A DNA stretch of 10,306 nt from Acidovorax sp. (GCA_011620245.1 WOZN01000314.1:1-10306); one strand, 5' to 3'. Counted from the stretch's first letter, positions 1 to 7,512 are shown. Numbers and translations are program-made. The notes: generated from the letters alone by a model not told the origin.

Positions 1-14
1 CTTACCAGCCCAGC

Positions 15-49
15 AACGCCCCACTCATCCATTGAGTGGGGCGTTTCTG
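15..49 (+). terminator. Rho-independent terminator of an upstream off-window gene
   Basis: A perfect 13-bp inverted repeat (AACGCCCCACTCA at 15-27, TGAGTGGGGCGTT at 33-45) encloses the 5-base loop TCCAT. On the plus strand it is followed by a short T-rich run (TTTCTGCTT), whereas the minus-strand side has no U-tract. It therefore most likely ends a plus-strand gene lying left of the window. The short, interrupted T-run makes it imperfect, but the long GC-rich stem is convincing. Confidence 0.85.
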
Positions 50-156
50 CTTGGGGGATTACGCAAACCTTGTGCCGCCGGTCCCTCGGCATCATGCCCA
101 CGCTTTCTTCCGGCTGGAGCTGGTGATAGTGGGAGGTTTTGAATCCCCCGATAATA
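50..156. other. Convergent intergenic spacer with a distant 8-bp inverted repeat
   Basis: This gap separates the terminator from the 3' end of the minus-strand aminotransferase gene. It carries GGGGGATT at 53-60 and its exact complement AATCCCCC at 142-149, 81 bases apart. No hairpin plus T-run is visible that would clearly terminate the aminotransferase transcript. I see no tRNA or credible gene here. Confidence 0.4.
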
Positions 157-1314
157 TTAAAGCTTCCGTAATCTTCCAATTGCTTCGCGCAAGGTTTCAT
201 CTTTTTTTGCAAAACAAAAGCGAACGACACCTTGGTCAAATCCATCGCCGTAGAATGCGGACAGGGGAATTGCTGCAACCCCTATTTCATGCGTGAGCCA
301 TTGACAGAAGTCGGATTCATTCAGATCGCTCACAGCTGAAATATCTACGCACTGGAAATAGCTGCCTGTGCTGGGCAGCAACTTCAAGCGTGAACCTTCC
401 AGCCCTTGGCGAAACAGGTCGCGTTTGGCTTGATAGAAAGCCGGTAATTGCAGATAAGGTGCAGGATCTTTTAAATATTCTGCCAGGCCATGTTGCATCG
501 GCGTATTCACGGTAAATACATTGAACTGGTGCACCTTGCGGAATTCGGCGGTGAGCGAAGCAGGTGCAGCCACGGTTCCAACCTTCCATCCGGTGACATG
601 GAAAGTTTTGCCGAAACTCGATATGACGAAAGCGCGCGCCGCAAGGCCAGGAAAACGGGCGGCGCTCTGGTGCTCAGCACCATCGAACACCATGTGTTCG
701 TACACTTCGTCGCTAATCAGCAGAATATTGGTGGGCGCCAGCAGATCCTGCAGTGTGAGCATATCCTCAGCACTCCAGACGGTGGCGCTTGGGTTATGCG
801 GGCTGTTGATGATGAGGGCGCGGGTACGTGGCGTGATTGCTGCACCGATGCGCGCAAAGTCGGGGTGGAATGTTCCGGGCGTTAGGGGAACGCGCACAAC
901 GCTCCCACCAGCCAGTTCAATGTTGGGCGCGTAACTGTCATAGCACGGGTCCAGCACGATGACTTCGTCGCCCGCATGCACGGTAGCCAAAATGACCGTA
1001 AAGATTGCTTGCGTGGCCCCTGCGGTGATGGTTATTTCGGTGTTTGCGCTGTATTTTTGGCCATGCATTGTTGCTATTTTTGAGGCAACGGCTTCGCGCA
1101 GTGGCGGTATGCCAGGCATGGGCGGGTATTGGTTGTGGCCGGCCTTCATGGCTTGGGTCACGGCATCGACCAGAGCTGGGTCGCATTCAAAATCAGGAAA
1201 ACCTTGACCCAGATTGACCGCGCCATGCTCGGCGGCCAGTGCCGACATGACTGTGAAAATCGTGGTGCCGACTTGGGGTAACTTGCTGGGAAATGACGGC
1301 GTGAGTGAACTCAT
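157..1314 (-). CDS. ybdL: Methionine aminotransferase, YbdL type (PLP-dependent, class I/II)
   Basis: Cytoplasmic fold-type I aminotransferase that closely resembles E. coli YbdL along its whole length. YbdL transaminates methionine and some aromatic amino acids to their 2-oxo acids. From the chosen start it has 385 residues, about the family length. Visible landmarks are the N-terminal KLPQVGTTIF and NLGQGFPDF blocks, the PLP phosphate loop GAT at 99-101, Asn174 in NSPHNPSATVW, Asp202 and Tyr205 in SDEVYEH, the Schiff-base Lys236 in SSFGKTFHVTGWKVG, and Arg365 in VVRFCFAKK for the substrate carboxylate. Starts at 1329 (ATG) and 1380 (TTG) are also open; no candidate has a good Shine-Dalgarno sequence, so 1314 was chosen by family length. 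It follows the CysB-like gene by 62 bases and is probably co-transcribed. Exact substrate is uncertain; a role in methionine recycling or side-product repair is inference. Confidence 0.87.
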   Translation of the reverse strand: MSSLTPSFPSKLPQVGTTIFTVMSALAAEHGAVNLGQGFPDFECDPALVDAVTQAMKAGHNQYPPMPGIPPLREAVASKIATMHGQKYSANTEITITAGATQAIFTVILATVHAGDEVIVLDPCYDSYAPNIELAGGSVVRVPLTPGTFHPDFARIGAAITPRTRALIINSPHNPSATVWSAEDMLTLQDLLAPTNILLISDEVYEHMVFDGAEHQSAARFPGLAARAFVISSFGKTFHVTGWKVGTVAAPASLTAEFRKVHQFNVFTVNTPMQHGLAEYLKDPAPYLQLPAFYQAKRDLFRQGLEGSRLKLLPSTGSYFQCVDISAVSDLNESDFCQWLTHEIGVAAIPLSAFYGDGFDQGVVRFCFAKKDETLREAIGRLRKL

Positions 1315-1376
1315 GAGAGTGGAAATCATGGGAGAAAGCGCAGAAGATGCGTAAAACAGGAACTTACGGCAGAGGC

Positions 1377-2318
1377 TCAAAGCTCATAATCATTGACATG
1401 CCCCGTCATGGCGCGGGCAATCAGTTCGCGGCTCAAGCGATCGCTGAGCAGTTCGGCGAATTTATAGACAAAGTTGCGCAAATAGGCCCCGCGCTTGAAG
1501 GCCACGCGCGCCACGCTCTGGCCGAATAAATGCCCCACGGGCCGCACGACCAGATCACCTACAGGATCATCACGCATGGCCATTTCTGCCACGATGCCGA
1601 TGCCCAGGCCCAGACGTACATAAGTCTTGATCACGTCGGAGTCGATGGCTTCGAGCGCTATGCGAGGCTGCAGGCGCCTGGTTGCAAAGGCCAGGTCAAT
1701 CTTGCCGCGACCCGTAAACGTGGGGTGGTAGGTGATGAGTGGCTCGTGGGCGATGTCATCCAGGCCAATGCGCTCCTTCTGCGCCAGCGGATGACTTGGG
1801 GGGAGCACCAATACATGTTCCCACTCATAGCAGGGCAGGGTCACCAGTTCGGGGTAGTCTGCCAGTGACTCGGTGGCCATGCCGATTTCTGCCACTTCAT
1901 CAATCACCATGCGCGCAACTTGGTCGGGCGTGGTCTGGTGCAGGCTGATGTTGACCTTCGGATAAGCCTCTCGCAGGCGGGCCACGGGGACTGGCAACAC
2001 ATAGCGCGCCTGGGTGTGGGTGGTGGCGATTGACAGGGTGCCGCTGTCCTGCGCACTGAACTGTTCACCAATGCGCTTGAGGTTCCCTACTTCGCGCATG
2101 ATGACTTCGATGCTTTTTAGAACATGTTGGCCAGGTTCTGTGATGCGCTTGAGCCGCTTTCCATGGCGCGCAAAGATGTCTATCCCCAGTTCTTCTTCCA
2201 GTTCAATGATCGCCTTGGAAACACCTGGCTGAGAGGTGTGCAGGGCCTTGGCGGCTTCGGTCAGATTGAGGTTGCGGCGTGCGGCCTCTTGAACAAATCG
2301 GAATTGGTGAAGGTTCAT
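1377..2318 (-). CDS. cysB: CysB-family LysR-type transcriptional regulator
   Basis: A 313-residue DNA-binding regulator of the CysB/Cbl/SsuR group. An N-terminal winged helix-turn-helix (about 1-60, with LTEAAKALHTSQPGVSKAI as the helix-turn-helix) is followed by a linker helix and a periplasmic-binding-protein-like effector domain (about 92-295). The effector block SIATTHTQARY carries Thr100, Thr102 and Gln103, the positions that hold the sulfate ion in CysB, and the block DSDVIKTYVRLGLGIGI is also typical. Family members control sulfate assimilation (CysB) or sulfonate use (Cbl, SsuR); the sequence alone does not decide between them. It lies 60 bases downstream of cbiX and upstream of ybdL on the same strand, which suggests a sulfur-related cluster. 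A weak -10-like CATAAT (minus strand, 2346-2351) without a clear -35 could allow its own transcription. The start at 2318 matches the CysB N-terminus, though its ribosome binding site is poor. Confidence 0.9.
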   Translation of the reverse strand: MNLHQFRFVQEAARRNLNLTEAAKALHTSQPGVSKAIIELEEELGIDIFARHGKRLKRITEPGQHVLKSIEVIMREVGNLKRIGEQFSAQDSGTLSIATTHTQARYVLPVPVARLREAYPKVNISLHQTTPDQVARMVIDEVAEIGMATESLADYPELVTLPCYEWEHVLVLPPSHPLAQKERIGLDDIAHEPLITYHPTFTGRGKIDLAFATRRLQPRIALEAIDSDVIKTYVRLGLGIGIVAEMAMRDDPVGDLVVRPVGHLFGQSVARVAFKRGAYLRNFVYKFAELLSDRLSRELIARAMTGHVNDYEL

Positions 2319-2378
2319 ATCTGATGGCGTCTAAGAAGTCGCATCATTATGCTGCATTTGCCTAAGGATTGCGCGTGG

Positions 2379-2753
2379 TCACCGGGAGTCGCAGGCAATC
2401 TCGGCCATCAGTGCGGTCATGCGCTTGTCTTCACCAATAGCACCTTGCACGGTGAACCGTACCGCCTTGTGGTGTAAGCGGAGTTGTTCGACCAGCAAGG
2501 GAAGGTCTTCTCGCACATGATTTCCGGTGCCCAGAAACATGGGCACCACGGTTATGTGGGTTACCCCTTGTTGAGCGAGCAGCTCAGTGGCTTGCGCTAA
2601 TGTCGGCTCACACAATTCAAGATAGGCGCATTGCACCGGCCGATCAGGGCATTGTGAGGCAATGCGCGTGGCAACAGCTTCTATGGGTGCACGCCAGAGT
2701 GGGTCACGCGATCCATGGGACAAGAGCACGATGGCCGGTGCAGTTTGGGGCAT
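2379..2753 (-). CDS. cbiX: Small CbiX/SirB-type sirohydrochlorin chelatase
   Basis: A 124-residue single-domain member of the CbiX family (class II chelatases), which insert Fe2+ or Co2+ into sirohydrochlorin to make siroheme or the cobalamin precursor. Visible motifs are LLSHGSRDP near the N-terminus with metal-binding His13, Glu46 in YLELCEP, and PMFLGTGNHVREDLP with the second active-site His79. The single domain is about half the size of two-domain SirB/CbiK proteins, so it should act as a homodimer like archaeal CbiXS. It starts 18 bases after the lptG stop and precedes the CysB-like gene, so it is probably carried on the lptFG transcript. Beside a CysB-type regulator, iron insertion for siroheme (the sulfite reductase cofactor) is the more natural role, but cobalt chelation cannot be excluded. 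No strong ribosome binding site is visible. Confidence 0.88.
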   Translation of the reverse strand: MPQTAPAIVLLSHGSRDPLWRAPIEAVATRIASQCPDRPVQCAYLELCEPTLAQATELLAQQGVTHITVVPMFLGTGNHVREDLPLLVEQLRLHHKAVRFTVQGAIGEDKRMTALMAEIACDSR

Positions 2754-2771
2754 GGAAAATGGATAAAGGTC

Positions 2772-3878
2772 TCAGCGTCGCAATACCAGCCAGCCAAAGG
2801 CTGCGAGCGAAAGCATGGAGTAGATCAATCCCGGGGCAGCAGCCGTGAGCCATGGCGACCAATTTTGCAGATTGCCGGCGTAGCCAAATACATTGTTCAG
2901 CAGGAAAAAACTGATGCCCGCCATCACACCGCCAAAAACGTACCCTGCGATGCCGCCGGCGCGAAAGTGCAGGTAGGCAAACGGCAGTGCCAGCACCACC
3001 ATGACCAGACAGCTCAGAGGGTAAAAAACCTTGCGCCAGAACTCGATTTCATAGCGTTGGGTTGACTGGCCGTTGGCATTGAGATGCCGGATGTACTGGA
3101 ACAGGTCGTACGTTGCCATGCGGTCGGGCTTGACCAGCGAAGCTGCAACCATGTCGGCACTGATGCGAGTCGGCCATTGCAGCATAGGAGTCTGCAGGTG
3201 TTCCACCCGGGCTTCTTCGCTGCCAGGTTGCAGAAAGCTGCTGCGCCGTACCTGTTGCAGCTCCCAACTACCAGGGGGGGCGAAGCGCCCGGTTGCGGCA
3301 TGGGTCTGAGAGGCCAGTCGGCCCTTTTCATCAAACTCGAAAATGCGCACCTCCAACATGCCGCCATCGGGGGTCAATGCACGTACGTTCACGGCAAAAG
3401 AATGGTCTTGCTGGCGCTCCTTGAGCCAGGCACCGGTGACGCCAGACGTCAAGCGGCCCAGATAGCGCACCTTGATGTGTTGCGCTGCGCGTTCGGTCAG
3501 GGGGGCAACATAGTCGCCCACGGCAAAGGTCAGCAGCACGAAGAATCCTCCCAGGGCCAGCAAGGTGCGCAACGCCTGCCAAGGACCCATGCCGCTGGTG
3601 CGCATGATGGTGAACTCGGAGCTTTGTGCCAGCCGCGCCATCACGAAAATGGTGCCGATGAGCACAGCAATCGGGAGCAGCTCATACAGATGGCTGGGAA
3701 TGCTCAGGGACACAAACAGCAGCGCATGGGAGAGCTGGTAGCCGTCGGGTCCTGCCCGTCCAACCCAGCGCAGTTCGTCAATCAGATCAAAGAAAACAAA
3801 CAGTGCTAGAAAACCAAGGGCCACAAACCCCACTGCAAGGAGGGCTTCTCGATGAATGAAACGGCGAAGAACTTTCAT
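2772..3878 (-). CDS. lptG: LPS export ABC transporter permease LptG
   Basis: Inner-membrane permease that pairs with LptF and two LptB ATPases to extract lipopolysaccharide from the inner membrane and push it into the LptC/LptA bridge. The 368-residue protein shows six hydrophobic segments at about 13-33, 62-82, 102-122, 283-304, 308-330 and 343-365. A large periplasmic beta-jellyroll domain (about 130-260) sits between segments 3 and 4. The conserved start MKVLRRFIHRE and the block SSEFTIMRTSGM before TM3 (coupling helix contacting LptB) are diagnostic. An upstream in-frame ATG at 3917 was rejected because the start at 3878 matches the family N-terminus, overlaps the lptF stop as ATGA, and has GGAG six bases upstream. 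Translation is probably coupled to lptF. Confidence 0.95.
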   Translation of the reverse strand: MKVLRRFIHREALLAVGFVALGFLALFVFFDLIDELRWVGRAGPDGYQLSHALLFVSLSIPSHLYELLPIAVLIGTIFVMARLAQSSEFTIMRTSGMGPWQALRTLLALGGFFVLLTFAVGDYVAPLTERAAQHIKVRYLGRLTSGVTGAWLKERQQDHSFAVNVRALTPDGGMLEVRIFEFDEKGRLASQTHAATGRFAPPGSWELQQVRRSSFLQPGSEEARVEHLQTPMLQWPTRISADMVAASLVKPDRMATYDLFQYIRHLNANGQSTQRYEIEFWRKVFYPLSCLVMVVLALPFAYLHFRAGGIAGYVFGGVMAGISFFLLNNVFGYAGNLQNWSPWLTAAAPGLIYSMLSLAAFGWLVLRR

Positions 3879-4972
3879 GCAGTGCTCCGGGTCGGCCATG
3901 GGCGGCGCAGCGTCCAATGGTTGTGCCGCACGGCCAAAATGGCCAAGGCGAGAACGAGCGTGCCACCGTGGAGGGACGCCATAAAGGCCGGCAAGCCCAG
4001 TCTGCCCGCCCCTACCCAGCTTTGGCCTAGCGTCATGAGGTTGTAATAGACAACAAAGGCGAACAGCGCAAGCATCGTGCTGCCGCTACGCCCGGCACGG
4101 GGGTTCACGCTCACCAGAGCCAGGCCGAGAACCACAAAATTGAGGGCTCCCAGCGCCAGTCCCAGCCTCCAGCTCAGCTCTGCCTGGTACGCCGGTATTG
4201 CTGGCTGCATTAACAACTCATGTGTGGCGCGGCTCTTGATCGCGAGTTCCTCCGTCGTTGTGCCGGATGCTGTCCCGATGCGGATGCCATATTCGGAAAA
4301 CTCACTGATCTTCAGGTCTGGCTGGCCCGTGGTGGATTCCAGGCGCTGCCCCTGGCTGAGCAAGGCGAAGCGTTCGCCTGCGCGGATTTCCAGGCGGGCA
4401 CTGCGGGCTGCCGTTACGGATTCCTTGTTGCCATTGCTGTCCGCAATGAAAATGTTGTTGCCTACCTGGGTGTCCGGACTATCCTTGTCAATAAAAAATA
4501 CCCGGCTGCCGTTGGCTGACTCCTGAAACTCGCCCGGTGCGATGCGGTCAATGTCACTGCGTTGCTCATAGCGTGTCTTGAGTTCCTGAATCTGGGCGTT
4601 GGCCCAAGGCCAAACCCCCAGGGAGAAAATGGCAATGACCGCCATCATGGGCCACGCGAAGCGCAGCAAGGGGCGCAGCAGGCTCACGAGTCCTTGGCCC
4701 CCAGAGAACCAGATCACCATCTCGCTGTCCCGGTACATGCGCGACAGCACAGTCACCTCGGCCACAAAAAGACTCAGGCTGAGAATGGTTGAGAGCTGTC
4801 CCAGCACCGCAAAGCCCATGACCAGCATGACGTCGGAGGGACTCACGCTGCCGCGCGACGCCTGCCCGAGGGTACGGATCAGCATTATGGTCATGACCAC
4901 GGTGATCAGCACCACGAGCGTCGCGCCAAAGCTGCGCGCCAACTCTTTGCGAATGGATGAATCGAATAACAT
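3875..4972 (-). CDS. lptF: LPS export ABC transporter permease LptF
   Basis: Partner of LptG in the LptB2FG lipopolysaccharide exporter of the inner membrane. The 365-residue protein has the same architecture: hydrophobic segments at about 14-34, 50-72 and 102-123, a periplasmic jellyroll domain (about 128-255), then segments at about 266-287, 296-316 and 330-348. Family landmarks are the N-terminal MLFDSSIRKELARSF, the YRDSEMVIWFSGG coupling region before TM3, and IAPGEFQE followed by RVFFIDKD in the jellyroll. It heads the minus-strand gene run and its TGA overlaps the lptG ATG. Only 23 bases separate its start from the divergent pepA start, so its promoter must extend into pepA. A CATAAT at 4993-4998 (minus strand) is a possible -10, but no good -35 accompanies it. 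The ribosome binding site is weak. Confidence 0.95.
   Translation of the reverse strand: MLFDSSIRKELARSFGATLVVLITVVMTIMLIRTLGQASRGSVSPSDVMLVMGFAVLGQLSTILSLSLFVAEVTVLSRMYRDSEMVIWFSGGQGLVSLLRPLLRFAWPMMAVIAIFSLGVWPWANAQIQELKTRYEQRSDIDRIAPGEFQESANGSRVFFIDKDSPDTQVGNNIFIADSNGNKESVTAARSARLEIRAGERFALLSQGQRLESTTGQPDLKISEFSEYGIRIGTASGTTTEELAIKSRATHELLMQPAIPAYQAELSWRLGLALGALNFVVLGLALVSVNPRAGRSGSTMLALFAFVVYYNLMTLGQSWVGAGRLGLPAFMASLHGGTLVLALAILAVRHNHWTLRRPWPTRSTA
3885..3888 (-). promoter_or_regulatory. Ribosome binding site deciding the lptG start
   Basis: On the minus strand GGAG stands six bases before the ATG at 3878, inside the end of lptF. Most other genes in this strand run lack such a site. It supports the 3878 start over the longer reading from 3917. 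Confidence 0.7.
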
Positions 4973-4995
4973 TGGCTCGAAGGAAAACGTCGATT
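4973..4995. promoter_or_regulatory. 23-base divergent lptF/pepA junction
   Basis: The start codons of lptF (minus) and pepA (plus) are 23 bases apart, too little for two separate promoters. Each promoter, or at least its -35 region, must lie in the coding sequence of the opposite gene. The pepA ribosome binding site (AAGGA, 4980-4984) falls inside this gap. I found no convincing -35/-10 pair for either gene. Confidence 0.6.
4980..4984 (+). promoter_or_regulatory. Ribosome binding site of pepA
   Basis: AAGGA lies 11 bases before the ATG at 4996. It favours this start over the in-frame ATG at 4957, which would place 13 non-family residues before MNFDLKTLEL and overlap the divergent lptF coding region. 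Confidence 0.6.
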
Positions 4996-6525
4996 ATGAA
5001 CTTTGATCTGAAGACCCTGGAACTGCCGGCCGCGGCGACCGAGAAATGCGACCTTTTGGTTGTATTAGTACCCGAAGGCTTCAAGCCGGGGCAGGACGCC
5101 TTGTCGGTGCTCGTGGCCCATGCGCTCAAATGCGGCGACCTGGAGGCCAAAGCCGGCAAGCACCTTCAACTTTATCTGGCACCTGCTGTCAGTGCGCGGC
5201 GTGTGGTCCTTTTGGGCGCGGGCAACGGTTCGGCCTGCGCCGTGCGCCAAGCCCTGCAGGCCATTGCGGCAAGCTTCAAGCTGCCTCAGGTCAAGCGTGC
5301 GGTGGTCTGTTTTGCCGGCGAAGCACAGCCCGATAGCGTTTGTGCTGCCATGCAGGCAGTTGCTGATGTCAGTTATGTGTACACCACCACCAAGCCCAAG
5401 GCCGAGGCACGCACCTTGAATCGGGTGGTGATCGGGGTTGCACATGCACAAGCGGTTCGCGAGGCGTTTGCGCAAGGGGTAGGCCTGGTGGAAGGCGTGG
5501 AGTTTGCCCGCGAATGGGGTAATCGTCCGGCCAACCACGCAACGCCGAGTCTTTTGGCAGAAGCCGCCAGGTCCTTGGGCGGGCAACCTGGCATTCAGTG
5601 CAAGGTGCATGGCCCCGCCGAAGTGGCCCGCCTTGGCATGGGCGCATTCATGGCCGTGGCGCAAGGCTCTGAAGAGCCGTTGCGGCTGATTGAACTTCGA
5701 TACATCGGTGCGGCCAAGACCCAGGCGCCAGTGGTGCTAGTGGGTAAAGGCATCACTTTTGACACCGGTGGCATTTCCATCAAACCTGCCGGCGAGATGG
5801 ACGAAATGAAATTCGACATGTGCGGCGCAGCGAGCGTGCTGGGGGTGTTTCGCGCGCTTGGAGAACTGCAGCCCGCGATCAATGTGGTCGGTCTCATCCC
5901 CGCTTGCGAGAACATGCCAGACGGTAGGGCCGTGAAGCCCGGTGACGTGGTTACCAGCATGAGCGGTCAGACGATCGAGATATTGAACACTGACGCGGAA
6001 GGTCGGCTGGTTCTGTGTGACGTATTGACCTATGCCGCGCGCTTCAAACCTGCAGCGGTGGTGGACATCGCCACCTTGACCGGTGCCTGCATGGTCGCTT
6101 TGGGCGCAGTGCGCAGCGGACTTTTTGCGAACAACGATGCGCTGGCCTCTGCCCTGTCTGCAGCAGGGGATGCGGCGCAGGATCTTTGCTGGCGCATGCC
6201 GCTGGACGAGGACTATGCCGAGGGCCTCAAGAGCAATTTTGCAGACATGGGCAATGTGGCAGGGCGAGCGGGAGGCTCCATCACGGCGGCCAAGTTCCTG
6301 CAGCGATTTGTGGGCGACTTTCCGTGGGCGCACCTCGACATTGCCGGCACTGCCTGGAAAGGTGGCGCAGCCAAGGGTGCCACTGGCCGACCGGTAGGCT
6401 TGCTGGTGCATTACCTGCTGGGCTGTGCTCAGCCGTTATCGGCAAAGGATGCTGTGAAGAAGCCTGCCCCCCTCAGTGCCGACAAGGCCCAACGTTCGCA
6501 CAAAGCCAGTCTGGGTTCGTCATGA
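4996..6525 (+). CDS. pepA: Leucyl aminopeptidase PepA (M17 family)
   Basis: Cytosolic dinuclear-metal exopeptidase that removes N-terminal residues, preferring leucine, and is normally hexameric. In the 509-residue protein the N-terminal macro-like domain covers about 1-165 and the catalytic domain about 170-480. The metal ligands are all present: Lys251 and Asp256 in VGKGITFDTGG, Asp274 in MKFDMCGAA, Asp333 and Glu335 in the signature NTDAEGRL; the catalytic residues Lys263 and Arg337 are also there. After about 480 a polar tail rich in Lys, Ala and Ser follows. E. coli PepA also binds DNA (carAB control, Xer recombination); whether this one does is not visible. It diverges from lptF and its stop overlaps the holC start as ATGA, indicating translational coupling. 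Confidence 0.96.
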   Translation: MNFDLKTLELPAAATEKCDLLVVLVPEGFKPGQDALSVLVAHALKCGDLEAKAGKHLQLYLAPAVSARRVVLLGAGNGSACAVRQALQAIAASFKLPQVKRAVVCFAGEAQPDSVCAAMQAVADVSYVYTTTKPKAEARTLNRVVIGVAHAQAVREAFAQGVGLVEGVEFAREWGNRPANHATPSLLAEAARSLGGQPGIQCKVHGPAEVARLGMGAFMAVAQGSEEPLRLIELRYIGAAKTQAPVVLVGKGITFDTGGISIKPAGEMDEMKFDMCGAASVLGVFRALGELQPAINVVGLIPACENMPDGRAVKPGDVVTSMSGQTIEILNTDAEGRLVLCDVLTYAARFKPAAVVDIATLTGACMVALGAVRSGLFANNDALASALSAAGDAAQDLCWRMPLDEDYAEGLKSNFADMGNVAGRAGGSITAAKFLQRFVGDFPWAHLDIAGTAWKGGAAKGATGRPVGLLVHYLLGCAQPLSAKDAVKKPAPLSADKAQRSHKASLGSS

Positions 6526-6956
6526 CTGAAGTCGCTTTCCACTTCAATGCGCCGGACAAAATAGCCTACGCCTGCCGGTTTGCCCGCAAGGCGCAACGCA
6601 GTGGTGTCCGGCTCGTGATCACAGGTCCTGCGGACACACTGGCGGAACTGGACGGCATGCTCTGGAACATGCAGCCCCAGGATTTCGTGGCCCATTGCGG
6701 CAGTGATGCCGGTGAAGAACTTTTGCGTTTCTCGCCAGTAATGCTCGCATTGGATGTGCGGCAAGCGCCACATCAAGAGATGCTGCTGAACCTGGGTGGC
6801 GCAGTTCCTGAAGGGTTTGGCAGCTTTGAGCGCCTGGTGGAAGTAGTCAGTGCCACGGATGAGGCTGACCGGGGTCAAGCGCGTGCGCGCTGGCGCCACT
6901 ATGCGTCACGGGGCTATGCCATCATGCGCCATGATCTGGTCTTGAAAGCCGACTGA
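6522..6956 (+). CDS. holC: DNA polymerase III subunit chi (HolC)
   Basis: Clamp-loader accessory subunit that in the replisome links the loader, through psi, to single-stranded DNA-binding protein. The 144-residue length is close to E. coli chi (147). Recognisable family features are the start MTEVAFHFN, the segment YACRFARKAQRSGVRLVITGP, the LDGMLWNMQPQDFVAHC block, and the C-terminal RWRHYASRGYAIMRHDL. The start is fixed by the ATGA overlap with pepA; a much longer open reading frame upstream in this frame is only a shadow of pepA. The pepA-holC order is shared with many proteobacteria, where valS often follows; here a proline-rich protein takes that place. Confidence 0.93.
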   Translation: MTEVAFHFNAPDKIAYACRFARKAQRSGVRLVITGPADTLAELDGMLWNMQPQDFVAHCGSDAGEELLRFSPVMLALDVRQAPHQEMLLNLGGAVPEGFGSFERLVEVVSATDEADRGQARARWRHYASRGYAIMRHDLVLKAD

Positions 6957-7444
6957 TGCCTCTTCCTCCCAAGGTGCCCCCGCGATTTGTGCCGACACTC
7001 ACCGAGGTGGTGCAGGGGCCGGATATGGTCCCCGTTTCAGAGCCCTTGCCGCAACCTGCACAACCGCCTGTGGTGGCCGCCCCCGCAGTGGCGCAGCCTG
7101 CGCCATCGTTCGAGGCAAAGGCTGCAGTTCCTGCTGTGCCCGTGCGATCAATGGACAAGGACGTGGCAGACATTTCTGCCCCAAAGCCTGTCCAGGCATT
7201 TCCCGGTTCGCGACGCCCGTTGCCGCAGGGCGTGGAAGAGTACATGGTGCATCGCGTGATGCAACGCGTGGATGTGGCGCTGGATCAGCGTTTGCGCGAG
7301 GCGATTGCGCTGGTGATACAGGAGCAGACACGCTCCGTGCTGCCCCGCCTGCGTGAAGAGATTGAATCGGTGGTACGGCATGCGGTTTATGAGGCCGTGG
7401 CCGACGAGTTGGCCAGCGGTAATTCGCCGGAGCCCGGGAGATGA
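6956..7444 (+). CDS. Proline-rich protein of unknown function with helical C-terminus
   Basis: A 162-residue protein with two clear parts. Residues 1-90 are disordered-looking and rich in Pro, Ala and Val, opening with MPLPPKVPPRFVPTLTEVV. Residues 91-153 are predicted amphipathic helix with many Arg/Glu and regularly spaced Val/Leu (for example QRVDVALDQRLREAIALV), which could form a coiled coil. No signal peptide or membrane segment is visible. Its ATG overlaps the holC TGA by one base, so it belongs to the pepA-holC transcript. The PTLTEVV motif followed by a long linker and a C-terminal helix recalls, from memory only, the Burkholderiales DUF2486 proteins; I could not verify this. Function is unknown; a replication-related role is suggested only by its position. 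Confidence 0.8.
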   Translation: MPLPPKVPPRFVPTLTEVVQGPDMVPVSEPLPQPAQPPVVAAPAVAQPAPSFEAKAAVPAVPVRSMDKDVADISAPKPVQAFPGSRRPLPQGVEEYMVHRVMQRVDVALDQRLREAIALVIQEQTRSVLPRLREEIESVVRHAVYEAVADELASGNSPEPGR

Positions 7445-7460
7445 CAGGGTATTTCCCTGT
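7444..7460. repeat. 6-bp dyad at the end of the pepA-holC transcript unit
   Basis: ACAGGG (7444-7449) and CCCTGT (7455-7460) flank the 5-base loop TATTT, starting on the last base of the preceding stop codon. The stem is short and is followed only by GGTTT, so it is a weak terminator at best. It could equally be an operator-like dyad 37 bases before the sigma-54 element. Confidence 0.35.
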
Positions 7461-7496
7461 GGTTTCCCTCGCATTGACGCGTGTTCCCAAATAAAC

Positions 7497-7512
7497 TGGC
7501 CCGTAAATTGCT
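7497..7512 (+). promoter_or_regulatory. Sigma-54 (RpoN) -24/-12 promoter of the binding-protein gene
   Basis: The sequence reads TGGCCCG-N4-TTGCT, against the known consensus TGGCACG-N4-TTGCW, so it has a single mismatch. GG at 7498-7499 and GC at 7510-7511 have exactly the required 10-base spacing, and a pyrimidine precedes the TGG. Transcription would begin near 7523, giving a leader of about 53 bases. No sigma-70 pair of comparable quality is visible: TTGACG at 7474 lacks a matching -10. Confidence 0.7.

Noticed and set aside
53..156. Possible tRNA-like element (GGTTTTGAATCCCCC near 136-149)
   Set aside because: The T-arm-like string does not form a proper 5-bp stem with a 7-base loop, and no acceptor stem, D-arm or anticodon arm can be drawn around it.
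2341..2352. GCAT-N4-ATGC dyad before the CysB-like gene as an autoregulatory site
   Set aside because: The arms are only 4 bp long and it does not match a CysB-type site well enough to claim an operator.
3084..3809. A 241-codon plus-strand open frame opposite lptG
   Set aside because: It is entirely antisense to a confidently identified membrane protein gene, has no recognisable domain, and has the Gln/His-rich composition of a shadow frame.
5737..6411. A 224-codon minus-strand open frame opposite pepA
   Set aside because: Complement of the pepA catalytic domain; its length is explained by GC-rich codon use.
7474..7502. Sigma-70 promoter using TTGACG at 7474-7479
   Set aside because: No -10-like hexamer occurs 15-19 bases downstream; the region at 17 bases is TGGCCC, part of the sigma-54 element.
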